Below, piece after piece: positions 38,873 through 51,900 of a stretch of DNA of 64,000 nt (positions within the stretch are counted from its first letter, which is position 1; every line of letters starts with the position of its first letter). The DNA comes from Burhinus oedicnemus. Its lineage: Eukaryota > Chordata > Aves > Charadriiformes > Burhinidae. The position numbers were made by a program, and so were the translations under genes. The DNA lies in contig VFFE01008908.1 in the NCBI GenBank assembly GCA_008921705.1, positions 366,243-430,242 on the forward strand, read 5' to 3'. The notes beneath the pieces are model-generated. The model was not told where the DNA came from. It ran no database searches and saw nothing but the letters and a program-made list of their open reading frames with translations.

Positions 38873-39294
38873 TAACTATTCCTGTCCGTTTACCATTTGT
38901 TACCTATGAAATAAATTTCTTAGTTACAGATTCTTAAAAGCAGCTCACTTGTTTTGCTCTTGTGTTTCATTTGAGTGCAGAGAAAATACATTTTTCCTTC
39001 AATCAGCATTCATTTAAATGCATGGTAATATATACAGTTGTAATGAACCATATTTTGTTTGATTATGTTAATCTGTAACAGTGTTAATTTCCTTATATAT
39101 GTGTTTATGTGATTTTTTTTTTAAAATTAACATTTTACCATGCCTTACTAGAATATCTTGGATTATTTAAGGCTCCATACAGTATGTTGGCAGGAGAATT
39201 ACATAGCGAAGAAAGCATGACAGCAAAGGAAGTCAGATTGAATGCCACATGACCTGATTTGAGCAAGGCTAATTATGTAATTAAGATATTGAAA

Positions 39295-39440
39295 CAGGAG
39301 CCAGAATATCTGAGTGCTGCTCCTAGTTTCGCCAAGAACCTCCGGTGGGACATTGAGCATTTAGCTTTTCTGTGCACTACTTTTCCCTGCTGTGAATGGG
39401 GGTACTGATATTCAAAAAGTATAATACACAGAATAAAGCC
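39295..39440 (+). mobile_element. MIR-like SINE remnant
   Basis: 'AGGAGCCAGAATATCTGAGT', then 'GCTGCTCCTAGTTTCGCCAA', 'GGGACATTGAGCATTTAGC', 'TTTTCTGTGCAC' and 'GCTGTGAATGGGGGTACTGA', follow the MIR order (head 'TCTGAGTTCTATTCCTGGCTCTGCCA', core 'TGACCTTGGGCAAGTCA', then 'CTGTGCCTCAGTTTCC' and 'TGTAAAATGGGGATA'). It is heavily diverged. Confidence 0.6.
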
Positions 39441-42400
39441 GCTCTGGGTGCACTGCACGCAGCACACCGTGGCTCAGATGTGCAAAGTGTTTGTAAAATA
39501 ATTCCAGTATTTTGCCCTGTTTTCTACTTCATGCATAACTTACGCTCCAAGTACGCACTCAGATAAAGCTGTGAAAGAAACATGATGCTTATCACTTATC
39601 TATTCAATCTCAGGAAGAAGGAGTAAATTTTTTTCTTTCTTTCTTTATTTCTGTCTTCATTATTTGAATGCTTAATCTAGGGAATTAAAGTTCTGTTGCT
39701 TTGAGATATAGAATTTGCTGTATATTCAGCTTCAGGAAACTGATATTCTGAGCTTGTCAGTGGCGTCTACCCTATATTATACTCAAGAAATAAGAGACTG
39801 AGAAAATAGACATGACAGGAATTTACGACCAACTTCTTACATGATATCAAGATGAGAGACATTTGTGTTACATCAGTACAAACGTCTGCACAGCCAATAA
39901 ACTTCGCTAAATAACTGTTTGTAGACCACTGGCATAAAAGAAGAAAAAAAAGAAGAGGGAAAAAAGTAAGTCCTGGCAATTTATTTCTTTTCTTATAGCA
40001 TGAAAAATTTTGAATATTTCCCCATCAATGCTTGTATACCTGACACATCAGAACTTTCTTGCCTAAGAACATGGACCTTCCCTAAACTAGTTGACACCAG
40101 TACAGTAACTGTAGACTGGGAAATCTGAGCAGCAATTTTCCAAAACTGAAAGCAATCATCACAGCTGTCCAAGACCGGTCAGAAAACTTGCTCCTCAAAG
40201 TTAGAACAAAACATATTAAAAATCTAAATATAGGTAGATATTTAATCTTGTCTGGAAGGCTCCAGATTAACGTTCATACAGTTCTTACAGATCAGGAGAA
40301 GGAAAGTGGCATACATACATGATCCCAGTCCATCACAAAAATAGGCTCCGTGTAAAAAGACTGTTTACTGTGCTTTCTTTATATTCTGCTTCTCTATATA
40401 TTCTTTAACGTAACTTAAGGGTTACATTTGGTTTCACTATCATATTATGCTAAAATGCTTTTAAATACTTATTGTTGGGCTATTGTCGTGGCTCCGATGT
40501 GAGAAAAACTGCAAAATAACATGTGGTGATTGTAAAATCAGAGACACGGCAGGGTGACCTGAGTATGATAGTACAGAGTGGTAGAGGACACGGCATAGAC
40601 ACCCACCACCTCATACACGAGAATCTACACCTGTGTGGATTTCTGTGCCGGGGTATTTCAGAAAGCCTGTTCAGTCCATTTTCTGCTCTGCCCATCAAAC
40701 GGTACACGCAGCTTGCATCTGAAGTACAGGTCTCCTAAGAGAAAGGTGTCAATGCTTAACCCAAGTGAGTGAAGAAACAGAAGATTTTGTAGGTCACAAA
40801 TACTTTGGAGGTGGGTGGGTGAGAACGTGTGAGCCATAGTGAGCACTTTGAATAACTTCCCTCCTGTCCTGCCTCATTTAGCAGCGTACAGACTCATCTA
40901 TACCAAAACCATGACCCCTCCGTTTAGATCACGTAGCTCTTGAATAGTAAACTCATCGCAATCCAGAAATAGGCTTCACGCTCCTGATCCAACCTGATTC
41001 AGGGTAGGGATCTGGAAAATGATAATTACCCCTGGATATGGCAAAAAAGAATATTATTCTAATTAACAACTTCTTGCTACATCAAGACAACTTTGTAAGT
41101 CCTACCAACTAGGTAACTCTGATAAGGCAGAACTCTTTCAGGAAAGAAAAGCTACGCTGACAGAAACATCCCAGCAGCTACTCAACATTATGTTTCATTG
41201 AAAAAAGCAGAGAGCCTGACTCACTGCTTTATAAATACAGAAAGCTGGAGTTATATGCCAGGGAAATCAGCAAAAAATCTGGGCTAGCATAGGAGTGAAT
41301 TTTTCCCAGAGATACAGGCTCGCATGGCACTGCGTCACGTGGCATCTGCTCAAGTGAATTTCCAGGGGGCGGGGGGCAATAATATTGACAAATATAGATT
41401 GACCAGACTGTAGAGAATTATTTCAATTACATTCCTTGAACAAAACTTAAATCTGCAAAACACATATGCAAAGAGATCATGTTTTAGTCCCGTCTCCCCC
41501 TACATCATTTCTCCATACCAAGTCTGTACTAGCTGAATTTCCTTGAGATTAACGAGCAACTCTGCAAGTGGCCACCACACACTCCTCGTCTTGCAATTTC
41601 TGGGGAATACCCTGTTCTCAATTGCTGTTGTTTAATTGTAGTCTAGTAAAAAAATATTCCAAAGCTCTCCAAGAGAGAGGCCGATAGATATATGGAAAAC
41701 ATATGAATATGTAATTTTAACAGCTGAAACTATATATATCTGGCAGGCCTTACCTAATGGCTCAACCGAATCCCCTTGGCAAGCTTATACCAATGTTATT
41801 TTTACAGTTCCACGGGTTTGTTACATATGTAAAAGCATAATATTTTATCCAAGTCCCAAGGAAGCCCATCCATTCATGATAGGCCCAAAAGAGAGCTTTG
41901 AAAAGGACAAAAATAAATTATTTTGTAGAGTAGCCAAGAATCCACTCAGAGACAACTGCTTGGATTTGTCACCTTGAAAATCAAGCAAATTTCCGATCAA
42001 CAAGTTACCCACGAGTGGAATTTGAAATGTTAAATTATATTTCTCTAACAGACGCACTGGATTTCACAGTAAAATGATTTTTTTTCTTTGCAGAGACCAA
42101 TCCAAAACACATAATGACAGGAAAATATAGAATTATACTTCGAAAGATTTGGAATAGACTATTTTGCAATCACAGCGGCACTTTGGCACGCATGCGCTTG
42201 CATGTGTGCACTTGTGCGAGCACATCCTCCCATTTCTTCCGTTGGACTTGACTTCATCTGCATTTGCATCCAGCTGTCTTCCTGCATGATAACCAGAACA
42301 CCGGAAATTTGCTGAGGATGACACACATGATCAACGAGGAGATTTTAGTCATTGCATCAAATTAGAAAATTCTCAATCCTGACTAAGATGCAGCTAGGAG

Positions 42401-43104
42401 ACGAGCTGCCAGCAACACCCTCTGAAGCAGATGGTTCCCACCACTTGGAATGCTCCTTTCCGTGCACTCCAGTGACTCCTGAAATAACAGAGCGCTACAG
42501 ACCGGGGAGGGAAGATGAGTAGAAAGTCAGACACGGCGCTGAGCTCCACTTAGCAGCCTCTTACTGGTGGTTTGGTCAATGCTTCTCTGCCCACTTGAGA
42601 AAAATCACTGGCAGGTCATCACTAATGACACATCTTTATCCTAGCCGGTGCCGTTTTACAAGCATCTATTGGGCATCTCTCAGCCAGTATGACTCAGACT
42701 TGAAAAAACCAAGAGGATATTGGAGAAGGATGTCATAAAGCGCAGGCCACCTGCAGATCTCGGAATAATTGGAGTGCTAGATGGAAAAGAATACATTGTA
42801 CAAATTGTCCAATAAAATGAATTACTCATAAGGCATCTCAAAACATGCTAGAAAGTTAGGAATTATGATCAATATCCACTGTGAATAAGGTGCATATTTT
42901 TAATAGTTCAGATAATTAATGAAGGGCACAGTTTGCCAAGAGTTGTGGAAGGTTATCAGTCACATGACGTTTTTAAAATTAAGATCTCATGTCTTTCTAA
43001 AAGTGTGCTTTCTTTAGGCCACGAGTTACTGAGATCGGTTAAGGAACAGCTAAATGAAATGCTAGGAATTTTGCTCCGCAGGATGTCAAATTAGATTATC
43101 CATC
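39441..43104. other. Non-coding sequence, nothing recognised
   Basis: Contains a short (TTTC)n run near 39631-39647 and a 12-base G tract with one C at 41367-41378. No gene or named repeat was recognised. Confidence 0.4.
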
Positions 43105-43170
43105 CTTTAAAGCTATAAATACATGAATTATTACACTTGTTTCACAAATGAGAAAACTGAGGCATAGACA
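43105..43170 (-). mobile_element. MIR-like SINE remnant, first of a pair
   Basis: Plus-strand 'TTTAAAGCTATAAATACATG', 'AATTATTACACTTGTTTCAC' and 'AAATGAGAAAACTGAGGCAT' are the reverse complement of the MIR 3' half and core. The copy stops shortly after 'GGCATAGACA'. Confidence 0.6.
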
Positions 43171-43300
43171 ATATCAAAGGGCTTTATAAATGTGAATGAC
43201 TCAATAACATTCTGCTATTGTTTATTATCCATATTCCTGTTTTTAAATGACAGAACTGAGGCACATAGAAATGAAATGACTATCTAAAGTCACACCAGTC
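43171..43300 (-). mobile_element. MIR-like SINE remnant, second of a pair
   Basis: 'CAAAGGGCTTTATAAATGTG', 'TTATCCATATTCCTGTTTTT', 'AAATGACAGAACTGAGGCAC', 'AAATGACTATCTAAAGTCAC' and 'ACCAGTCTCC' are in the order expected for a reverse-strand MIR that includes the core. It lies directly next to the previous copy in the same orientation. Confidence 0.65.
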
Positions 43301-46300
43301 TCCTTCTTTAACCTGGTAAATGGGTAAGTAGGCATGCCATTTTGACATACTAATATATGTGTTAAGGTATTAATTTCCCATACATCCTGAATATATGGAT
43401 CATTGGGGAGCAGTTTCTGTTGAAAACAGCAACAGTCATATTTTTCTCACTTCAAACTTTTTTCTTATTGTGAGACTTCTATTTAACTGGAAAAAAGTTC
43501 TTATTTTCCTCTGAGCTTGGCAAGAACAAAGAATAAAAAGCATAGTTTTGGGTAGCAGAAAGGAGGGCTTTGGGGCTGGAATACACAACTGAGAGAGAGG
43601 GATGCCATCCACATGCACTGGCCTACAGAATATCAACGATAAATTCCTCTTGATCTATTCAGGGTGGACTATTTTTGGTGAAAAATTAATCAACACTGTT
43701 TCAAGGTATTTAGGAGGGCAAAGAAGCAATGTCTTTCCTTTATGGCTACACTGCAGTGATCAGTGTCTGCAGGTGTGTAATTTAAAGAGGTGCTAGGAAA
43801 AAGATGAACATAAACAGGGAGGATACAGGGTGTATACGAAGGTTACTGTAGAGGTTGCAGCTGAATGACTGCAGGGCTGCATAATCCTGTATCAGATAAT
43901 GCTTGTGTTTATTTGCCTTGATTTGAACTCTCTGCTTCGAGCCAGGACACAATGATCAGAGGTTAGCGGGGCGATGCCACACAGAACAAAGTAACCTGCA
44001 CAGAGAAGTTTCTGACAGAATCAGGCATGACAGTCCAGATCCTGGCCACTATAAATCACTGCAGTAGCACGTATATTCACAGAAACTCCATGTATTTCAA
44101 CCACCCAGCCCAGTGCTGTAATACTGCTAAACACTGCAGCTCTTAGATCAGTCCCAGCAGAACTAAACTCACCTTCCACAGCCCACTAACCACCTAGCCA
44201 CTTGTTCAGTTTAGCCCAGAAATAATTAAAAAGAAAGTTTTCTTAACGACATTGACCGCTGTGAGAAAGCAAAGTCCGCATTCGTCTGTTTGCCTATCTA
44301 CCAGTGCTGATAGTCAGGGATACACCAAAAAGGAAAAGTGACTGACTTATCAACATTATTTTCCTTGTTCTTGATCTAGGTCATCAAGTAGATTAATATG
44401 TAGTTGCAAGCTGTTCATTCATTGTAGAGGAGCATGTACATAGCAGGAAATATCTCCCATGGCACTGATAAACTCTCAGAGGCTATAGGCCAAGGTGTTT
44501 ATGCTCCAATGGAGACATTTGTGCCAAGTACCTGCTCCCAGTGATATAGTTATAAGCATTAAACTCGAAATGTAACTTTAAAAATCTATTACGGTCTATA
44601 GCTTTTATTATTTCCAAGACGGACAACTGTGTTGGTTATTATCAATATGTTGTGAAAGGAGCTTTGACGCCTGGGATTTGAGGCAGGGGGATGGGGGAGA
44701 GGCATGCAGGAACATTTAGACCAAATGTTAACAAACTGATAAAGCATTACAAAAACGTTTGAGAGAAATGTTTCCCTTTTCCAGCCCCAGCTTTCAGAAC
44801 AGACCTGGCAAAAGTGCTGCGAGACAACCTTTAACTGTTAATATTGAAACACTTCCTTGCCAGGATCCTTCTTTGTGACTAGGATGGGCAGCTTTTCCAG
44901 TCTCTCCATTTCTACCATCTTCCTTCAGTATTCCCTCTCCCAATTCATCCATTTTTTGTCCATACGGATTTCCCACAGCCAACAGGACTTATGGGTTCAC
45001 CCCAACCATCGCTGTCCCTGAGTCTACCTGCTACTGAATTTTGCCTTTCTTCCTCTTTGTACTCATAACTTTGTCATCTCCTTCAAGAACAAGTCTTCCT
45101 CACTTCGGTACTGGGTTCAGTCTGAAATACAAAGGTCTCTCTTGTCTTTGAGGTTCTCCTCTTTGTTACCAAGCTCAGCTTTCTGCTGGGAGCATCTCAT
45201 GAGCTCAGACTCCCCCTTTCCTTCCTCAGATTTTCCCTCCTGGCTCCTGAACTCATGCTCAGCTGCAGCAGATTAACAGCCCTCTCAGTGCAACGGAGGT
45301 ATGAGGGCTACTTCTGGGTGGTGGTTCCCTGTCAGGACACTTTCTGTCATCTTCATCATAATGACAGGGGAGGGGGAAGGAGAGATGACAAATGCATGGC
45401 TACAAAAATTCTTCCAGAGCCCACAGAAATAAAGAAACCATGCAGAAAGAAAGAAAATGGCCCTAAAATGGTAGATCGCAAAGTCAAATCACCTTCACAA
45501 AAGGAAAACATTTTCATTCTGTTGAGATGCTGAAAGTCAGAATACGCCTAGAAATGTCTCCAACTAAATTTGTGTTTTCATTGCTTTGGAGGACAAGGAC
45601 ACAAAATACATATTCCATTAAGGAGTTATGTTTTTGATGCTATAAAAATGTGGAATGTCAACAGCAGTGGATGTTTCGGGCTGTTTACCAGTAAAATTGT
45701 TATTGCACCCGTTGCCATGTAGTATTACACTACTTTAAACGTAGTGAGCTCTTTGATGTGAATTCTGGAGCAGTAGTACCCACATATGGCAACAGCAAAC
45801 TTGGCCTTCAATGTTCTGGAAATATAACACAGAACCAAACCCAAAAAGGTTGTGATTTCTTGTCCTGAATGATTAATTTTATAGTTTTACAAGAGGAGTT
45901 GTAGCCCACTTCCCCTATGAAAGAAAATAGGCAATCTCAAAGCTGCGTATTTGGATTAGAAAAACATTTACACACATGGCCCTGTTATTGTCCAATGCTT
46001 TCAAGAAAGTAAACCTATGCTGTTAAACGCACTAGCATAACTCCACTTGGAATGAAGGCAAAAAATAGATCCAGTCAGGAAAACATTTGGTTTTTATACA
46101 GACCCAGTCAAGTGACATACTTGTGGCTGTACAAAAGTTTCCCTCTATTAGCTGACATCATGAAATTTTAATGATTTCTTATGTTTAAATTCTGCATTGT
46201 TTTTATCTTTTGAATGAAATTTCTGATTCCTTTCCTTCACCAACTGATACAATAAGAAAAAAGTAAGATTTTATATAGGCTCAAGTGAAACAAACAAGTC

Positions 46301-47453
46301 AGAGTTAAACTTAAGAAAGCCACCAAGAAAAACAAATCCTACAATCAAAAATAAAACACCAAGTGTTAAAAAAAATATCATAGACATCAGCAAAATTATT
46401 TTCTTACCTTGTTGTGACATTACGAAGAAAATAAAAATCAGAATGCAAGTTTTGATTAAAAAAATCTGTCAGTCAACATGTAATTTAATATGGAGTGACA
46501 TATACTGCTAAAAGGTACATTTTAACGTTAAAGACCAAAACTCCAATGATTAATATTACAGCGATGACAGAATGGGAGTGCCTTATTTTAATCCACTGTT
46601 TATCTCAACAAGGTAATTTATAGATCACTCGACATGTTTTAATAGCAGGCATAAAAAGGTACCCTCTAATATCCACTTACTTGCAAGATCTGACATTTGG
46701 AGTTACATGTTCAGAAAATATCAGCAACTGCATTTGTTGGACATATATACAAATAACTAGTCATCCTACACACAGTTTATAAAAAGTGATCTATTAATAA
46801 CAAAACAGCTCCAGAGACATATGGTCTCTTAATATTCAGGTTGAATATCAAGTGTTTAAGTTAAAATAAGGGCAGGAGCACAAAGAGTGGTCAGCGCATT
46901 GATTTGGCTGCCAAATATAGTTTTTACCATCATAAATCTCCGGCTGACAACTGCACAAAGGCTGCTTTACCTAAACCCTGCCAAGGAAGGGTGTTTGCTG
47001 CTGGATTGCCTGATAGTCACTATGACAACTGATGCCACAATTAGACAAGTACAATCCCACTTTCAAACAGGCACACAAGTCATTAATTCAGCAGGACTTT
47101 TGTTGACAATATGTTATGAGGGAAATATTTAATACAATTCCAAGGCTGATATATTCTCCTGTTATCTATAGTAAAATAAATTGCAAGAACTGATGAAAAC
47201 AACCATTTAATTAGTCTAAAGTGAGCCAGGGAAGCTACCCTGTACAATTTGGTTTAATGAACTCACAGGTGCATGAAGCTCCTTAGAGCTGGAGTAGACA
47301 ATTTGAAGAACATGCTAAGAACAATGTGAATTTGGGGAGATTGCAAAAGAGAAAGAGAATAAAATGTTTTGAAAAGTAAGCAAATAAATTGTGTCCCTAA
47401 GTCTCCAATTCTATGAAATATCCATGAGCATCTCCCCCCTTGTGCAAGGGAAA
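43301..47453. other. Non-coding sequence with a possible regulatory block
   Basis: No gene recognised. 46140-46900 is AT-rich desert-like sequence. The block at 46890-47140 is listed separately. Confidence 0.4.
46890..47140. promoter_or_regulatory. Candidate conserved non-coding block
   Basis: A low-repeat stretch with GCGCATTGATTTGGCTGCCA (NFI-like TTGGCTGCCAA), ATCATAAATCTCCGGC, CTATGACAACTGATGCC, CACAATTAGACAAG and AAGTCATTAATTCAGCAGG. The density of varied factor-like words and absence of simple repeats is what developmental enhancers look like, but function and conservation are inference. Confidence 0.3.
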
Positions 47454-48945
47454 ATCACAGAATCACAGGGGTTGGAAGGGACCTCTGGAGATCATCTAGT
47501 CCAACCCTCCTGCCAGAGCAGGTTCACCTAGAGCAGGTTGCACAGGATGGTGTCCAGGCGGGTTTGGAATGTCTCCAGAGTCGGAGACTTCACCACTTCT
47601 CTGGGCAGCCTGTTCCAGTGCTCTGCCACCCTCAAAGTAAAGAAGTTCCTCCTCATGTTTAGATGGAACTTCCTATGGTCAAATTTGTGGCCATTACCTC
47701 TTGTCCTGTCACTGGGCACCACTGAAAAAAGACTGGTGCCATCCTCCCAGCACCCTCCCTTTAAGTATTTATAAGCATTGATGAGATCCCCCCTCAGTCT
47801 TCTCCTCTCCAGACTGAAAAGACCCAAGTCCCTCAGCCTTTCCTCATCAGAAAGATGTTCCAGCCCCCTAATCATCTTTGTAGCCATCTGCTGTACCCTC
47901 TCCAGCAGTTCCCTGTCCTTGAACTGGGGAGCCCAGAACTGGACACAGCACTCCAGGTGTGGCCTCACCAGGGCAGAGTAGAGCGGAACCTCCCACAACC
48001 TGCTTGCTACACACCTCTTGATGCACCCCAGGATGCCATCGGTCTTCTTGGCCACAAGGGCACATTGCTGGTTCATGGTCATCCTGTTGTCCACCAGGAC
48101 TCCCAGGTCCCTTTCCACAGAGCTGCTTTCCAGCAGGTCAGCCCCTAACCTGTACTGGTGCATGGGGTAATTGCTCCCCAGGTGCAGAACCCTACACTTG
48201 CCCTTGTTGAACTTCATGAGGTTTTTCTCTACCCAAGTCTCCAGCCTGTCCAGGTCATGTTGAATGGCAGCACAGCCTTCCAGTGTGTCAGCCCCTCCTC
48301 CCAGTTTTGTGTCATCAGCAAACTTGCTGATGGTACACTCTATCCCTTCATCCAGGTCACTGATGAATATGTTGAACAGGACTGGACCCAGTACTGACCC
48401 CTGGAGAACAACACTTGTCATAGACCTCCAACTAGACTGTGCCACTAATCACAACCCTCGGAGCTCTATCTGCGAGCCAGTTTTCAATCCACCTCACTGT
48501 CCATTCATTCAACTCACACTTCCTAAGATTGCCTATGAGACACTATGGGAGACAGTGTCAAAAGCCTTGCTGAAGTCAAGGTAGACAACGTCCACCACCC
48601 TCCCCTCATCTATCCGTCCAGTCACGCCATCATAGAAGGTTATCAGATTAGTCAGACATGACTTCCCCTTGGTGAATCCATGTTGGCTACTTCTGAGAAC
48701 CTTCTTTTCCTCCAGATGCTTTGAGATGACACTCAGAATGAGCTGTTCCATCATCTTTCCAGGGATGGAGGTGAGGCTGACTGGCCTGTAGTTTCCTGGG
48801 TCTTCCTTCTTGCCCTTTTTGAAGACTGGAGTGACATTGGCTTTCCTCCAGTCTTCAGGCACCTTGCCTGTTCTCCAGGACCTTTCAAAGATGATAGAGA
48901 GCAGCCCAGCAATGACTTCTGCCAGCTCCCTGCATGGACTCAGCT
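47454..48945 (-). mobile_element. CR1 LINE, 5'-truncated
   Basis: This is the clearest mobile element in the window. Its 3' end is at the left, with two degenerate octamers (plus strand TCACAGAATCACAGGG) followed by 'GTTGGAAGGGACCTCTGGAG', the avian CR1 hallmark. It contains most of the reverse-transcriptase and C-terminal part of ORF2. It breaks off near 48945 ('AGCTCCCTGCATGGACTC'), so the 5' UTR, ORF1 and endonuclease are missing, as usual for CR1, which inserts with strong 5' truncation and without clear target duplications. Its moderate divergence makes it much younger than the CR1 at 29045. Confidence 0.95.
47528..48862 (-). pseudogene. CR1 ORF2 remnant (reverse transcriptase and C-terminal domain)
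   Basis: In the living element ORF2 encodes an endonuclease and a reverse transcriptase that copies CR1 RNA at the target site. Here the first segment (48862 to 48533) starts DWRKANVTPVFKKGKKEDPG and carries 'NYRPVSLTS', 'SSQHGFTKGKSCLTNL' and motif A 'VYLDFSKAFDTVSH'. The frame is lost just after that. A middle piece in another frame reads [20 protein letters not shown] (about 48440-48510). The last 305 codons (48445 to 47528) are open and hold '[20 protein letters not shown]', the catalytic FADD box (48311-48322), '[18 protein letters not shown]' and the end '...[20 protein letters not shown]' with its natural stop. The usual GVPQGS is altered to VVLQGS. At least two frameshifts and the missing N-terminus make it non-functional. 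Confidence 0.95.
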
Positions 48946-51900
48946 AGCTTATCTGAGCAACTGCAGATAAGTAAGACTTTGTGGCGACCACTACTACAAT
49001 GACATTTTCCCACCTAGGAGAAGTGAAGTGACTTGTTTACAAGACTGTTTTCCCACTTGATTTGCTCTTTGAGGTCATTGGGAAGTTCAGGAGGAAGGCA
49101 AAAGAGTTGTAGAAGGAGAAAAAGGCAGAACAGAAAGAGTCTTACACAACTGTGAGTGCTAAACTAAAAAAGGCCTTGAAGGAGCCAGGGGAAAAGAGAA
49201 GTATCAGTACAATATTAACTCACATATTCACAGTAATGATAGGGAGAGCCCTGAGACCCCTTGCTACAGAAGCACCATGAGACGTCCTTGCGCGTAACCT
49301 GTACATTGCTGTAAGGCAATTGCTATGGGGAGGGTGACACCAAGACAAGAAGTGTTTGACATTTGTGGGTATGGCTGGCAGGAGGAGGGCGAGTTGACCC
49401 TGGCTTGGGCAGGGCCATGGACTGGGGGATCTCTTAAGGTCACTCCAAGAAAAAAAATACGTGCAGATGCTGAGCCTGCATCTGAGTTGTTAGAGAAGAA
49501 AAACTCAGTTGTGGGAGCTGCTGAAGGCCCTGGGTGGTTAAAGCCTAAGCCAAACCCAACCTATTTCAGCCCCACATAAGCCAAATTTGTGAGGCCTGTG
49601 CATTCCTCTCCATCCAGGTCCCAGTATGTTCAAAAGCCATATTCAGTGCTGCTGGTGAGACTGGGCGTGGGGACAGACTAAAGCGTGCAGATGATATTAA
49701 TGTAGGCAGTGTGAAGCATTACACCTTTTTGAGAGCGGATCTGGACAACTTCCCAGGCGAGACATCCTTGCATCTCATTTCAGCTGCAAGAGCAGAACAA
49801 GGAGGCAGTGAGAGGCCGGTTTGGCGCAGGAGCTCCTCTCCCCATCCCTGCAGTAAGTGGGCACTTTCCAACCACTCCTCACCTGAATGGCCCCAGGCAG
49901 CAAGGCCAGGAGGCAGACAATGAGGCCATTTTGCACAAAGCATCAATGCCCTTATTTCTGAAGGTTCTGAAAAGAAAAAACAGCTCTAGGGCTGTTGGCT
50001 TGGGTAAGTTCTTTCTCTGGCATCAATGAATTATTTCCCCAATAAACGCTGCTGCTTACTATGTACCAACAGTAGTATAGGCAAAGTGGTGGAAAGTTGT
50101 GCTGCTCTCCATTGCAGCCATTAATAGGCAGATGAGTATTTTGGTGTCCGTGGACCTCAAACCTGAGCACAAGGACATAGGCACCAAAAGAGAGGTTTTC
50201 TGGCTGACGCCTGATCTAATCACTCAAGAAAATGGGCTCTGTACAGATGATGGGTTTTTTTCTCCATTCATCCAAAGCTGAGATTTGTACGACAGCATGT
50301 GGTGTATGTGCCCGGAGATGCACCAATGCCTCGGCTGCCCCAGTCCTGCTCTGCTCTCTCTGTATCCCTACACAAGAAACACTGTCGCTCTTCAGTTTCA
50401 GTTATTAGTTGCCCCGTGCAGACAGGAAATAAAGTTCTTTTCTGACCTTATTAACCTGAAAGCATAGGGCATTCCACCCTAATAAAGGCAGTATCTGGCT
50501 TTACCTTATTTATCTGTCTATTTGACAGATAAATGTTATCTATGATCCCTCTAAGAGCCCAACCGCAATCAACAGAGAAATCTCTGCAGCCACTATGGAA
50601 GATGGGCACAAGAACCCCAGGAAAGCCTTGTTGTAGTGCATAAGCTGGAAATACGGATAACTTAAAAAAATTACAAAAATAAACCAGGGATTTACTGCAT
50701 GACACAGCCAAAATATCTTTGGACTTTGTTTCCCTTATACCGAAACAGGATATATAGATACTTGCAGCTGCTTCTGTGGTTCACAAGACAGAGCAGGATT
50801 GCACTAGTGTGTGCATTATAAAGAAAACGAGATAGAAACCACACTACGATAAACAACATTAGTCATACTTCTTTCTTCCCCACACTCCAATGCTTTTAAA
50901 AATCAGGCAAATGTCTATCGTTCTCATTTAACACACACACAAGCCAGTATGCAGAAGTTAAACGATTTTTTAGTCAAGATCAAAATGTAAAACAGTGCAA
51001 TCTGTAGATATGTTGCTTCTCAGACCCCTCTGCTCACTTGTAAGAAATATTACATCCTCTGTCTTCCCCAAGTATGGATTAGAGCCAGAATAATTGATTC
51101 CATTCAGTAACAATAACCTGATACGTACAGGCAGTTTAAGAACATGAGTGACGTGTGTTTCACCAAAAATCGACGGCTGCATGGAAACTTCAACTTCCTT
51201 TCTACACGAAATTCCCCACATGCCATTCGCCTTCAGGGAAATTTAGTAAGGGCTTAGACCAACTCCATTACAATTAATAAGGTTTCTACCCACTCAGACT
51301 CAGCCTTAACCATTTTCTCCCTTCGCCTCTCTTGATCACTACTTATGCTGAAGACTACAAATAATTCAACATTTATTGGTAGAGGAAACACACAAAGCTG
51401 AAACTGTCGCACTAAAATAAATTTCCATGTTCCTATGCCTTGTGGCACTAATGGATGCCTGCCTGCAGGGTTTGTTTTGTCAGTTTTAATTTTAATTAAG
51501 AATTAACTCTGCTATGTGTCTATTTTCTTTACCCCATTTCTTTTCCCCCACTGGACTGCATTTCACTTGCATCATGCCGCCCTCCTAAGTCCTCTGGAAG
51601 GGCTCTGCACACCAGGCCAGCTTAATGATAACGACACCAGTTTTCCATCCTGACTCTTTCTCATGGTTGATTACATCATCCTCTTCTAGATAAGTGTAAG
51701 TGTTTGTTAGCATAATGACATTACTGTTCAATTTTAGCAAAGCAATTAAAGATGTGTTTAATTTGAAGTATCTCAGTTGTTTTATTGTCTGCAATTAGGT
51801 ATATTAACTTCAGTGGGAGTAGTAAATACTAATAAAAATGCTTTGCTGAACTGAAGTCTTTCAGAAGAATATACCGACAGGAGAGCTGCATACTTTCATT

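Larger units (their letters stand above)
35063..39294. other. AT-rich non-coding sequence, nothing recognised
   Basis: No coding exon recognised. The long AT-rich parts at 35780-36180 and 38900-39130 have the look of desert sequence. Small duplications at 36723 and 38726 are listed separately. Confidence 0.4.

Noticed and set aside
47538..48584. Several plus-strand open frames of 67-106 codons
   Set aside because: They are antisense shadows of the CR1 ORF2 remnant.
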